This document shows positions 1 through 11,450 of a stretch of 64,000 nucleotides of DNA, one piece after another (within the stretch, counting starts at the first letter, position 1; the number at the start of each line of letters is the position of its first letter). The notes below the pieces were generated by a model. The model did not search any database, was not told the origin of the DNA, and worked only from the letters and a program-made list of their open reading frames with translations. The stretch is from Ophiura sarsii (Eukaryota; Echinodermata; Ophiuroidea; Amphilepidida; Ophiuridae), in assembly GCA_035610835.1 (NCBI GenBank), contig CM069454.1, forward strand, positions 682,001 to 746,000, read 5' to 3'. Made by a program: the position numbers and the translations under genes.

Positions 1-24
1 GATAATTAAGTCGGCTGTGACCTT

Positions 25-892
25 AAAGATGGATGTTCCAATCACTATAGCTTTTTTTGCCATACCATATTTTGATATCAGAAGAAGCCCCATATTTTTC
101 TCATTTGTTCTGTTAATCGTTTGGCGCAAGATAATGTTCCATTTAGACAATGAGGCCAAAATACAGTGACTTAGTACCAAAGGTGGTTAACCATTAGGCC
201 AGTGTGTGTAATACTCAATTAGCAAATTTCATGTCACCTTACTCTCTAAATGTAAAAGAGTGAAATTCCACTCTAATGGAGTGAATATACACTCGTCAAA
301 GGAGTGCCTACAGTAATCACTCTAATAGAGTGAAAGTCACTCTTTGAAAGAGTGGAACCATTTTCACTCCAAAAAGAGTGAATTTTGTTCACTCCAGGAA
401 CGAGTTACTTTTCACTCTTCGAAGAGTGCCTACAGTGATCACTCCATTGGAGTGAAAAAAGAGTGAATATATAAGGAGTGAATTTCACTCATTTAGAGTG
501 AACTTCACCATCATTGAGAGTGAACAATAATGGAACATTTTAATTACTTAATCGCATTCCAAACTATTGCTGTCATTTGCCTATGTTACATTATCACTTC
601 CTTTCGGTAGTGAAACCAACATGATATTTCTCTATGTAAAAGTATTTTTCTATGGTGTTTTTTATCGATGATGTTTTTACGCGTTTAATTAATGTAATTT
701 ATATTTAATCATTATTTGGACTTCACTCTGAACAACGAGTGACATTTTCACTCTTTTACATTAAGAGAGTATGCTTGTAAAATGAGAATCATTGGAGTTA
801 TGCAGCTCAAACTTTGGAATACGACTATTTTAAGGATGACCCTTCATGTAGAATACAAAACATTGGGCTGAAAATCGGAACACCTACCTTTA
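25..892 (+). repeat. Dispersed repeat copy 1, split by an insertion
   Basis: The outer parts (about 25-240 and 772-892) match 62225-62590 in the same orientation. Shared blocks include the stretch around the paired 'gatatcagaagaa' and 'ccatatttttctcat' motifs, 'ccaaaggtggttaacca', and 'ttggagttatgca' followed by 'ctcaaactttggaat'. The match is uninterrupted in the 62-kb copy, whereas here 528 bp of unrelated sequence sits in the middle. No coding capacity was seen. The family is unidentified; it could be a non-autonomous DNA transposon or a LINE/LTR fragment. Confidence 0.75.
242..769. mobile_element. TA-flanked inverted-repeat element filled with GAGTG/CACTC motifs
   Basis: The ends are inverted repeats: left CTCTCTAAATGTAAAAGAG, right the reverse complement with one mismatch, bounded by TA at 240-241 and 770-771. 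The interior from 255 to 530 is crowded with GAGTGAA and TTCACTC words in both orientations, some paired as short palindromes; 545-715 is ordinary AT-rich sequence. There is no open frame of interest, so the element is non-autonomous. The insertion is supported by the empty copy of the surrounding repeat at 62.2 kb. A TA duplication suits Tc1/mariner-type transposition, but the superfamily is inferred. Confidence 0.8.
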
Positions 893-3434
893 CTTACTTA
901 TATGATATCTCAAGAGCGCGTGGACCCTTATTTGAAATCGCTCTTCGCCTAAGGGACTTCCATCTGCCATTGTTTTAATTTCAAGGAAGCTTCCCTGATA
1001 ACACAGATACGTCTGACCGACGTTGGCTGAGAGGTCGGCTGCTCATAAAATGACGTTGTAGGGACCTATTATGGGAAAAGTCGAGAGAACGTCACACGCT
1101 TAACCTACACTTATCCGACTTTATATCGACTTATTCTATCGCAAAAATATTAAATGAAAATAATATTTTATTGAGAAAATAAAATACATGATGGTTTCTC
1201 TTGTAGTTTCATTCGTCAATTTTTTATTCTTGAACTTTTTCCACCATAAAACAGGTTCCAGTCAATGTCTTTTCCAAGGTCACATAGGTCAAATATTAAA
1301 AATGCTCCGATTATCTTGTCAAGCATTATTATACAAAGTGGGTTAAAACAGCAAAAGTGTAAAGATGCAACAAAACAAAAAAATCGAAAGTGAATTTAAA
1401 TTTGTCAATAATATAAGCTGATGAGTATGAAATATTTCTTGCCACTATAACTTCTTGTGAAGAATGAAGTAAATTGTATTTTGTCAATTGTTCATTTTCT
1501 AATGGTGACCATTCACTATGAATGATGCCTTCAAATTCCATTAAAATAAATAGATTCTCATGTTTTGTAATTTGAACGATGGACACATTTTGTGCTCTAA
1601 CGCACGTTCTAGAATGGCCCCTAGAAAAATCATTTGAATCCGATACTTAGAAGCATCTGAGACCGTGAATGTGACTTACTTCTTTTGTCAAACAAAAGTT
1701 ACTTTCAAATACTAGTATCTCTCAAGCGGTTTAAAAATTTAACTTGATTTTGAAAACAATATAGCTTGATTTCACTGTATCGGTTCTCACTTTTATTACA
1801 AGGAGGCGCTTTACCTATGACTGAGTGCCTTTATTAATAATATATCAACTAATTACCAGATCGTTCCCCTAGAAAAATTGCCTATTATAAAACACGTGGT
1901 AGGTAGACCATATAACTAATAATCGTCTGATGTATGTATAGAATCATAAACGTAATGACAGGAGTTAGTAGACAGTGTCGTAGTACTATCGGTTGTCTGT
2001 AATATTCTGTCTCCATTGTCCGTTGGTTCTCATTGACAATAAATTACATCAAAATATAAAAGTTAATGATATTATTATTCGAGGAATTATTAAAGAAATA
2101 ACTATAGGCTACTGAAGTTATTATAATTTATATATCTGAACACTGTTTTATTTCTTAAAGACCATCGGTTTAGCGAATGATCCACATGAAATTGAATTAC
2201 CCATGTGAAAATGAATTACCCAGACGAAATTATATAACCTTTTATACGTTACCTGCTTTTCATCTGCTAATAACTTTAACAGATTCTTTTAGCACATTTT
2301 TGAAATTTGTTAAGGGAGAAATCAGATTTAGAATATGTTATAATACAATTGTACACAACTTTCCCATATATCAGCCGATAAATGTTGTTTACCATATTGC
2401 ACAAAAAATGAAGAGATTTTTTAAATATTTCTTGTTCGTTTTTAAATTGATGTGTGAAATTTCTGATTGGCTACCAATCCAAAATGCCGGACACATTGTT
2501 TTGTGCACAATCCCCAAAACATGACCCCAGTTGGTTATTTATATTTTGAGTTATTGTTTTTCCCATCAGATCAGCCAATCAGGGCCTTGCTCAGTTACGA
2601 TGGCAACCAGAGCGATACCAAAACTAGGCATCAAGCCCACCTCTTAAGATAGAACTGACTAAGTCCAGTCTCAGCAACTAAAGTCAATCATGAGGGCCGG
2701 CGAGTGATATGCTAAAGTGTTTGAATGACACTGTTCTCACATCTTGTCACTGTAAAGCGTGCTGCAGAGACTAGGGTTCGTTCAATGTTGAGCCCAAGTG
2801 GGCAATGCAGAGTTCCTTCGCATACCTGAGAGCATGTGTATTTAACTATTATTATATATCATTTTAATAAAAAGCCGAGTAGTAAGACGAGAACCAAAAC
2901 CTGTTCTATGGGCAAATGCATCTCCGCGGTTCGCTCGGTCGGTCGTTTTTTTTTTTAACCTTTTTATTTCTTTTTTTCTCTTTTAAATGACGGTAGAATC
3001 TGTAAAAAGTGTGCCGTTTTTTCTTCACCTAAGGGTAAATTTCTCAGAAATTATATACTCGTGTACATGTAGGCTGTCGAAAAAACAGAAGAAACAAGAA
3101 AAAACAAGTCAAGGAGTACGTTTTTAGCCTAGAACTTTAGAAATAAATATCCAAAGATGTGTAGTGTGGTGGTTGAGTAGTGACTTCTATGTTCTATCTC
3201 AAATGAAATAGGTTCGAATTTGGAATCAATTAGCCAATCTGTAGGCCTATGTATTTATTATATGCCTGCAAATATTTGCTGCAGCCCATAATTCGCCTCT
3301 AAAGGGTGTAGCTAACTCGTTGAAAAGGCTAGAGATACCTTTAATGTGCGCGCAAACAGAGGTATCCTTTTCCCAAAATTTAGGAAAAGAATATCTGTGT
3401 TGATGAAAGTGCCTGATAAGTGATTACTTTCCTA
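893..3434. other. No recognised gene
   Basis: AT-rich non-coding sequence. Open frames here are short and lack protein-like composition. A weak tRNA-like pair of blocks sits at 3165-3240 (a 'tggttgagtag' box-A-like piece and 'ggttcgaattt' box-B-like piece), perhaps a SINE head. A T-rich run lies at 2946-2985. Confidence 0.5.
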
Positions 3435-3902
3435 CACTGAAAAATAATTTGGTGTCATTTTGACACTAAAACAAGCGTCAAATATGAGTCCTCAGTTGGC
3501 CACCTAAAAGTGTCAAATTGACACCATTATGGGTGTAAAATATGACACCTTTCGGTGTCATATTCATTTTGACACCTTTGGGTGGTTACCTGAGGACCCA
3601 TTTTCGAAAATGCCATTGAACCCCAAATGGGGTGTAATATTGACTATCTTAAGTGTCATATTGAGTTTGACACCCTAAAGGTGTCAAATTGACACCATTG
3701 TGGGTGTCAAATTGACACCATTATGGGTGTCAAATTGACACCATTATGGGTGTCAAATATGACACCTTTGGGTGTCATATTCATTTTTACACCTTTGGGT
3801 GGTAACCTGAGGACCCATTTTCGAAAAATGTCATTACACCCCAAATGGGGTGTAATATTGACTCTCTTAAGAGTCATATTGAGATAGCACATGTTTAGGA
3901 GC

Positions 3903-4353
3903 CGTTTTCTCGTCGCCATTTTGTTTGCATGTTACGAGCCGGTAAGACTGGTAAGTACCGATCTGCTCCATTTCCAGACATTTTTGATAATAATTATGAT
4001 ACAATTAGCGTAATGTAAGACGTCCGTATGAAAAAGATGACCACTGAGCCAGATCAATCGGGCTACATGTATGTAAAATGTTGCACATATCATCGTATGC
4101 ATGCATGACGAACACACACATAGTACTAGTAGGTCCATGCATTGACACACAGTCCAACAAAATGCTAGTCTCTGACTATGAAATTGTAATTCATTTCATC
4201 AGTTAGTTGGCGCAATATTAAACAACATGAACAAGGCTTACATTACGCTAATTGTATCATAATTATTATCAAAAATGTCTGGAAATGGAGCAGATCGGTA
4301 CTTACCAGTCTTACCGGCTCGTAACATGCAAACAAAATGGCGACGAGAAAACG
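3903..4353. repeat. 117-bp inverted arms inside the GGTGTCA element
   Basis: 3903-4019 and 4237-4353 are reverse complements over their whole length with no mismatch seen by eye, separated by a 217-bp spacer. The arms carry no GGTGTCA motif, so they look like a separate core. Such a perfect palindrome suggests recent formation or ongoing gene conversion between arms. Confidence 0.9.
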
Positions 4354-4382
4354 CATGCGTTGATATGTTGATAGACGCCCAA

Positions 4383-4581
4383 TTTGGTGTCAGAATTACA
4401 CCAATTGGTGTCAGAATTACACCAATTTGGTGTCAGAATTACACCAATTGGTGTCAGAATTACACCAATTGGCGTCAGAATTACACCAATTGGTGTCAGA
4501 ATTACACCAGTTGGTGTCAGAATTACACCAGTTGGTGTCAGAATTACACCAACTGGTGTCAGAATTACACCAATTGGTGTC
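4383..4581. repeat. 21-bp tandem array (GGTGTCAGAATTACACCAAT)
   Basis: About nine to ten head-to-tail copies of a 21-bp unit. Each unit is itself an imperfect palindrome (GGTGTCA...TACACC). The last copies vary at one or two positions (AATT, AGTT, AACT). Frames reading CQNYTNW or similar are by-products of the period. Confidence 0.9.
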
Positions 4582-4856
4582 ATGCTGCTTCGACGCCTCT
4601 AAAAACCGTGAGCTTTCCCGCCAACTATTGACGCCCTTGGAGTTATTTCAATTAATCTGACACCAGTTTTGGTGTAAATCACTAAATGATCACTGAAAGG
4701 TGTCCGTCGGACACTTAACGGTGTCACCGTGAATTATGTGCAAACCCATATCATTGGCGATTACACCAATTTTGGAGTCAAAATAACGCCTTTGTAAGTG
4801 TCATTTACAGTTGACTCCAAGAAGGCGTCGCTGTGACACCAATTTATTTTTCAGTG

Positions 4857-5540
4857 TATGCTTTTATTTTATTTGAGTTATCCATTAGGATCATCTATTG
4901 ATTGCTCCAACGTTTTCTAAAAAAATACGCACTCGGCTGCCATTGAATAATTATAACGGTACTGGCCTGTACCTGACACAAATGCATTTGACTAATATTT
5001 TACTGATGATTTTAAAGTAAGATTGTATTATTATGTAGAAGATAAAACGCGATTTGAATCTTCAAAAATCTCTAACAAAATGATGTCAAGGTGACCCGTT
5101 TTGTTTCAAGGAGATTTCCCAGATCAAGCTATGAGAGAAAAAAAACAAAAACAAGGATTGCTCTACTTTTGAGATATCATTTATACCAATTACCACGCCA
5201 AATTGGTGCACGTGGCCGTATTTGTTGTAATTGCTGACTAGATTTATTAGGTATAGATAGAAGATAATAGACAAAAGTAGAACAATGTAACACCCAATCA
5301 ATTCAGTGGCAATTTGCACTTATATGTTAGCTAAATATAGATTGGAGTAATTCACGAAATCAATATTTACATGGTCATGTACATCTGAGGATTTGTATAC
5401 ACTTTCTGTTTAACTAGTTTAATGTACATACAGAAGTTCCTCTACCTCACAAAAAGCAGTGACAGTAAGTTAAAGAAGAAAAAAAAAGAAGAACGATTGC
5501 ACACAAACTTTAAGAATATAAAAGTGGAAAGGAAAGAAGT
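4857..5540. other. No recognised gene
   Basis: AT-rich non-coding sequence between two repeat elements. No motif or repeat was recognised. Confidence 0.5.
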
Positions 5541-6112
5541 GCGGAACATTTTGTGACATTTTGGAACTGCCTCTGCAGACGACTGCCGCGTGGAAATGTT
5601 AACCCTTAGGTCCAATCTTATCAGCCAGATCCTTTGGAAATATCTCAAGGTTGATATTTTTCCATCTTAACTCAATTCCATATGTCAACAATTGAAGCGG
5701 TGTGAACTAGCCAGAGTGGACATTTGCCTTTAACAATTTCCACGCGGCTATTGATATTAACAAATTCAAAACAGTTTATTCAGAAGCCTTCCCCCAGCTT
5801 TCAATGTCTATCTCAAGGATTACTGAACCAATACTAGGCATGTTTGTTCTTATTTTAATGCGACATTTGCCTTTAACACTTTCCACGCAGCTATTGGTTT
5901 TAACAATTAATACAAAACAGATTATTCAGAAACCATCCCAAACTTTCAAGGTCTATCTCAAGGATTATTGAACCAATACGAGGCATGTTTGTACTTATTT
6001 TATATAGTGATTCCAAATATGGTAATTAAATGCAATGATTTTAAACATTTTTGAAACATTTTGTGAACTTTTGAAATGTCGTCTACAGACGCCTGCCGCG
6101 TGGAAAGTGTTA
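5541..6112. repeat. Repeat cluster with tandem and inverted parts
   Basis: Two tandem copies of about 147 bp (5717-5863 and 5864-6010) begin with 'catttgcctttaaca' and share 'tctatctcaaggatta' and 'aggcatgttt'. Outside them, 5583-5602 and 6091-6112 carry GCCGCGTGGAAA..GTTAA, which is the reverse complement of the TTTCCACGCGGC block starting each tandem copy (5729-5748, 5874-5890). The arrangement (arm, two inverted units, arm) suggests a small non-autonomous element; no clear target duplication was seen. Confidence 0.65.
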
Positions 6113-6682
6113 AGCCACATTGGCTGCAGCTAAGGAAATAGTTGCTTTTCTTTCATAGACTATTTTATATTAGTACGAGTTACGAGTTTATTCAGCACAC
6201 AATTATTGACAATAACAATAATAAGATTAAAACGAAATGTTTTAGGGGATATGGATTTGAGGCTCTATCAGGTGTTTGAGGCGTTTATGTGACATATAAC
6301 ATACATAATATAATGGCAATTCTAGATAAAATATCTATCATTGTATTAAAGATAACAATACAAAAGAGAATAAATAAAATTGGGCAAACCTTGACATTTG
6401 TGACATTTTAAATGTTGGCTTTTCCAACCGTACTTGTCTTATATAATGTTGTCAACATAATGTTATGAAGTTGCATTCCGTTTTCTTAATTAATGTGGCT
6501 GCTTTAGGCGGAATCTTGACCAAACGAGCTAAAAAGACCTAACACCGCCAACATAAAAAGTATATTAAAAGGCAATAACAAGTGGAAGGTCTATATAGCC
6601 TTTTCATTTGTGTTAATTTATTTCACGAAAGTTTGTTTACATGTATATATTATTTAATTAATTGATTAATTGATTTCTTTTT

Positions 6683-6684
<2 letters not shown>

Positions 6685-6715
<31 letters not shown>

Positions 6716-6863
6716 GGGGGGAGTTATGTGCGTAACTGCCAGTTAATTTGAGCGTGAACATAAAAATTCAATTTTGTCATGGATATACCATTGAAATAAA
6801 CTTCTCCACATCTAACCCCCCCCCCCCCCCCCCCCACGAAAAAACCCAAGACCCCCCCCCCCC
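6685..6863. repeat. Long G tract followed by C tracts
   Basis: A run of 30 G, one T and 6 G (6685-6721) is followed by 20 C (6816-6835) and a second C run near 6853-6863. Translations give poly-Gly/Val or poly-Pro frames that are not genes. The preceding 6117-6684 is AT-rich with nothing recognised. Confidence 0.9.
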
Positions 6864-6938
6864 TCAAAAAAAAATACCCCACTACAACAACAAAAACAAC
6901 AACATCCCAACAAACAAACAAACATACAAAACAAAATC

Positions 6939-7184
6939 AGAATAAAACAAAACGGAGAGGACGAAAGAGCGATTTTGGGTGCCGCTATATCGAGCAGGTT
7001 GGATATGAATACAAATGTCGGTTTCAAAATGTGTCATCACAAACTTTCATTCTAATATAATTGTTCTCATAACATAACAGAATAAAACACTACAGAAAGG
7101 ACGAAAGAGCGACGGGATACATTTGTGCTTTATCGAGCAGGTTGGCAATAATACAAATATGTCGGTTTCAAAATGTGTCATCAC
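6939..7184. repeat. Tandem duplication of about 100 bp
   Basis: 6939-7040 and 7079-7184 are diverged copies that share 'agaataaaac', 'ggacgaaagagcga', 'tatcgagcaggttgg' and 'gtcggtttcaaaatgtgtca'. No coding content. Confidence 0.75.
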
Positions 7185-7204
7185 CTATAATTTAAATATA
7201 TGAA

Positions 7205-7345
7205 TATTGTCAATCGAAGACACCGACTGGCCATGATCATACAACATGTTGGCAAAACGTCGAACGTGATCACAAAACAACCATATGTTCCATAAAGGCG
7301 TGAAGTAGATGTCATATTGTGTTTCGCGTGTATAACGGGCATTTA
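7205..7345 (+). repeat. Dispersed repeat pair, copy 1
   Basis: Matches 9262-9402 in the same orientation: 'attgtcaatcg', 'accgact', 'acaacatgttg', 'cgtcgaa', 'ccataaaggc' and the following bases. Family unknown. Confidence 0.6.
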
Positions 7346-7945
7346 AAAGTGCTCTTTCCATATACCCGTGTGGTATATACGAAGATTCACATAATTACGA
7401 TCGTTTTATCGCAGGCTATTTTATTTTGCGCCATAAATAAGGGAACAAATATACTTTCTGTTAGCATAGGGTCTACATACTTGAAAAGGAAAACATTAAT
7501 GCGCGCACTGCGCAATGACAGGGGGGTACTCAGAGATGAATTGGAGGCGCCGCCATACATTTTCGGATTAAACGTAGAACTCTAAATGCACCTTGTTGTC
7601 CTAGACTTAATCCTCATGTCTTTACACACGGTTCCTGCCGAGAGTGCTCAAATGTGAAGACTGGACAAAATACAGTTCCAAAAGTGTGCGCTGATAAACT
7701 GCTGAATATACATGAGCTTATTCACGCACCAGCCACGCCACAGTGCGCCGGTAGTTTCACGCTGCGTTGTACACCGCATGACGCGACAGGGCACACGATT
7801 TGCTTGCCCGTGGCGCAGCGTGACGATCGTTTGATGTACTGTCTTTGAATTGGACCAATCGATCGGGTGGTAGTTCTGTTGTTGCTGCGTACAAATGCGC
7901 ATGCTCGGTATTGGTATGCATTATTATTCATATTATATACAAAGT

Positions 7946-7967
7946 TTCACGTGGAATTCCACGTGAA
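7946..7967. promoter_or_regulatory. 22-bp perfect palindrome with two CACGTG E-boxes
   Basis: The two halves are exact reverse complements around GAATTC, and each half contains CACGTG, the core site of bHLH-ZIP factors of the Myc/Max/USF type. No gene start was recognised nearby, so a regulatory role is only possible; chance or a repeat end are alternatives. Confidence 0.35.
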
Positions 7968-8812
7968 GACCGCACACTTTTTGGACGTACACTTTTTCCA
8001 GTCCCTCTTTTAGGTCCTCTATTTTTAAAGATGGCGGCCATATAGAGGGACGCGGGGACCCAGTCTACTCGTTGTCCTTGGATCGTTTGACCGTAGAAGA
8101 GAACGAACACTTGAGTAAGAGAGTATATTGTTTTTAAACACATACTGCCGGATGGTCAGTCATTATATTCTTAGTTTTACCGATTGCCAGAGTATACGCA
8201 GAGATATGTGCCCCGGATATGTGCCCGTATGTGCCCGTTTGAGAAGACAGTATGGGATGCACTATCAAGACGACGCCGTGGTCGATTGATAATACCTCGT
8301 AACCCTCCGGTCTTATCTGACACCAATTCATTGTGCATGAAGATAACACTTCGCTATGTAATATTTTAATTATTGTCCATGTTTTCTCGATGCCCATTGG
8401 ATTCGGGTGTGCCGATGAAAGACATTTCTGTTCATCTTGTTCATTATTACAGACCGGCACAAAACTGATCATCGATGATTTAAAACATGATTAAAGTACT
8501 TATTTTTGATTTAATGATGATCACAGATAATTCCATGTCGTCTAGATGACTTTAATATAACGTTGATTACAATACTGATGATGAACGGTTGCCTGATTGC
8601 GGCGGATTACAGAAGATTATTGAAGACAAATCACGAAGACATTTTACTAATTAGAAATCATTTTAATCACATTCAATTAACCACATTATCCACCTATTTT
8701 TGGCATAAACGGTGATGGCGTAAGTATGAACAGGATGCGCGCGCACACTGCCTGGCAAAGAACAATGGTAACTGCCGACCAAATTCCCGGCATGACGTCT
8801 CGTGTCGCCCCA

Positions 8813-8872
8813 TCTATACACGATGACGAAGTCATATCTATACACGATGATGCAGTCATATGTATACACGAT
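8813..8872 (+). repeat. 24-bp direct repeat, 2.5 copies
   Basis: Units 8813-8836 and 8837-8860 differ at three positions; a half copy follows at 8861-8872. The period keeps several frames open, giving a spurious SIHDD-like peptide. Confidence 0.8.
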
Positions 8873-9261
8873 TTGAACAACATGTTCAATAAGATTTTTG
8901 TCGAACCAGAAAACTGTGGTCAAGAATGAGTTTTAAGTGTGTCTTCTTTGCAAGCGCATTTCTCAGAATGATTTCATTAAATCGTGTTCTATTCATTCTG
9001 AATTACCTGTATTACAATAGAGGAAAATACGTCCAGACCAATATTTTTAGGAAGAATGCGACATGAATCGCCCAGAATTTCTGATTTTTTAAAAATAAAA
9101 TGTTCATTTGAAAGCAAAACCTACTACATTCGTAGCAGCTGCAGCCGATTTAGCTAAAGTACATTGCATTACCCGTGGAATACTATTTGTGTGGCTTGAC
9201 GCAAACATGAGAGCTGTACGGATATCGCTATAATTCCTTGAGGGATTGTAGTCGTATTTTT

Positions 9262-9402
9262 AGGATAATTGTCAATCGCGGAAACCGACTAATAAGACAA
9301 CATGTTGACAAATCGTCGAAAGCAATCATAAAAGCGGCCACATTGTCCATAAAGGCTCGTGATAATGTGAAGTTCAACGAGCATTTACATAGCTAATGTC
9401 CT
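9262..9402 (+). repeat. Dispersed repeat pair, copy 2
   Basis: Second copy of the repeat at 7205-7345, same orientation, clearly diverged with small length differences. Confidence 0.6.
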
Positions 9403-10430
9403 TGCCCTTACCAGGGTGTCACTGCAACTTATTTTGACAGTAGTTGGGGCTGTAAGGGCACTATAGGGGATGTTTGGTTCAAATTCTTCTAAAAGCACCA
9501 CATTTGGCCCAGATGTTGCTAATACAAGATGGATGCCATAAATAGCGCCATCTGGGACGGCCATTTTGGCAACAATTCAAAATGGCCGCCATCCGAGGTG
9601 AAGGTTTATTGCAGTTTGAAAACTATAAGGGCTAGAACCATAAATGATACAATTTTTGAGTGGTTTTGGGGGTCTGGGAATCTGATTTTGATGTTATTTT
9701 AATGATTAGGGGTCAACTTTAAATATTAATGCCACTTAGCATGTCATTTTTGATACAAAGTCATCCTTTTTAGAAGGTTTTTTTTTTTTTTCGCGAAAAC
9801 AAACTATACCCTATCTCAAAGGTTTACAGGGTTGGGTAACCCAAATCTGACCATGTATTTATTATTATAGGCAAATCTGAATTTGTGTTCAAGATGGAGA
9901 TTAATTAAGCCAGAGGACAACCTAAAGCCATTCCTTTATCAATGGCATTTTACACACAGGTAAGTATATTTAACCTGTGTCTAAACACCATAGATAAAAT
10001 AATGACCGAAGGTTGACGTCTGGCTTAAATAAAAATTATCACCTTACACACTCATGGTTATGCGCTAATTCATTTCTCACTTACTACATCACAGGCAAGT
10101 TGGTAATTCGGAAGATTGGTAGATATTGAAACTCCATGATATACATGCCCAAAGATCAGATGTAGAATTGCTACAACCATGTTAATGTCGCTTCATTCAA
10201 TTGCTTAGTTCAGATTTATAGGATAACTTATAAGTGATGATTGCTGTACTTAAATGTTCTAGCTTTTATACCATGACAGTTTATGAGTACTACTGGTCAG
10301 TTTATCATCACTACTACTGGTCATCACCGCTCTCATTATTAATGCAGTCGCCTTCACATATGCAGAGAGTTGTACATCTGACGCCAGCACGATTGCATTC
10401 ACATCTCCCCCTGCATGCCTTGATGCAGTA

Positions 10431-10690
10431 AGAGAATTGAACATGCCACTGAAGCGTCGCTGAGAGTTGTCCATAGTGGTTGCCATCTACTTAACAATGC
10501 GGCTTGGGTAGGTGGGATGTTCTCCAATGATCTGCTCCCAGTAGTGAAGCGGCTATGTCTTGCTGCATTAACTCCAACTGCACCACACCCTTTGCTGTAC
10601 ATAAGCACGACGAAACGTTCAATGCTCGCATATAAGTATGGGACAGGTATGGGACAGATTCATCTCACAACATTAAAGATAGGGTTGAGA
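10431..10690 (+). other. Possible exon, protein-like frame
   Basis: One frame reads a stretch of mixed, helical composition (EHATEASLRVVHSG, then HLLNNAAWVGGMFSNDLL, then VKRLCLAAL) that looks more like an ARM/HEAT-type helical repeat than random AT-rich translation. It is preceded by a possible AG acceptor near 10430. It runs on into low-quality sequence without a clear donor. The family was not identified. It could be an exon of an unrecognised gene, a decayed exon, or chance. Confidence 0.25.
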
Positions 10691-11297
10691 TTTTGTTTTC
10701 TATTTTGTTTCATTAATTTTCTTTCCCGTTTTGACATTTCAAAATCATCATTTATTGGGTACCGTAGTGGCAATATAATTGTACTTAATCGAGTCTACTC
10801 GAAAATGAAACTGTCTCTGTTTTGTTCAAATCTTATTTCAATGCCAACAAAATTAATAAAATACATATTTATTGTTCACTATTGCACATAAATTAATAAT
10901 ATTATTTATTAATAATATTATTTATTTATAAACCAAAAGAGATGAACAGAGCGTTGCTGTAGGTGAAACGACATCAAGTATTTAACAGCGCTGCACAGCT
11001 GCAACACCGTCTGTTTTCTTGAAATCAGTTTAATGTGTTTCTGACATACCCCTCGTTGACCATGCGTAATTGGAAAATCGAATGTGACATCTTACATTTT
11101 ATGTCATAAATAAAAGGTAGAGATTGTTAAGGCTTTCAGAATGTGCAAACACAATTTGCCAGTTTTCTGGGACACCTTGTATAAAATGGTCTGGGTTCCT
11201 TGTTAATGTCATTATGCCAAAATAACAATTGTTAATTTATTTGCTTCGAAACCAAACGTCCTTTGTCAAATTGAATTTTCTTCATAACATAAGCAAG

Positions 11298-11450
11298 AAA
11301 ATGAAATTTACTTTCGGCAAGGATGGGGTCCTGTGCCAAGTTGCCAACCTACTTGAAAAGAGAGATATATTGCTCGCATTGCACAATGACAACAGTTTGA
11401 CTACGAAAGTCCTGGAAGCGTGCTATATATTATTAAGAAGTCATTGTTAA
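11298..11450 (+). other. Possible terminal exon, protein-like frame
   Basis: A frame ending at a stop at 11450 reads FGKDGVLCQVANLLEKRD followed by LTTKVLEACYILLRSHC. It resembles a helical-repeat C-terminus in composition and lies 0.6 kb downstream of the similar stretch at 10.4-10.7 kb. Intron boundaries are not convincing. No family was recognised. Confidence 0.25.

Larger units (their letters stand above)
3435..4856. mobile_element. TA-flanked inverted-repeat element filled with GGTGTCA/TGACACC motifs
   Basis: The ends are CACTGAAAAATAATTTGG on the left and its near-exact reverse complement on the right, flanked by TA at 3433-3434 and 4857-4858. Inside the termini are many GGTGTCA/TGACACC words, often joined as palindromes (GGTGTCAAATTGACACC). 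Further in is a pair of 117-bp inverted arms, and on the right a 21-bp tandem array. All frames over the array stay open because the period is a multiple of three; these are not genes. The element is non-autonomous, with no transposase frame. Outer and inner inverted repeats make it a compound foldback element. Confidence 0.85.

Noticed and set aside
2177..2652. Two overlapping plus-strand frames of 61-115 codons
   Set aside because: AT-rich random-type composition, no domain, no splice or promoter support.
4275..4660. Three overlapping frames with repeated CQNYTNW, VSELHQL or GVRITPI peptides
   Set aside because: The 21-bp period keeps every frame open; no gene.
6724..7027. Gly- and Pro-rich frames
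   Set aside because: Translations of G and C homopolymers.
9400..9460. Small MITE with TGCCCTTAC ends
   Set aside because: Only nine bases pair and no target duplication is visible.
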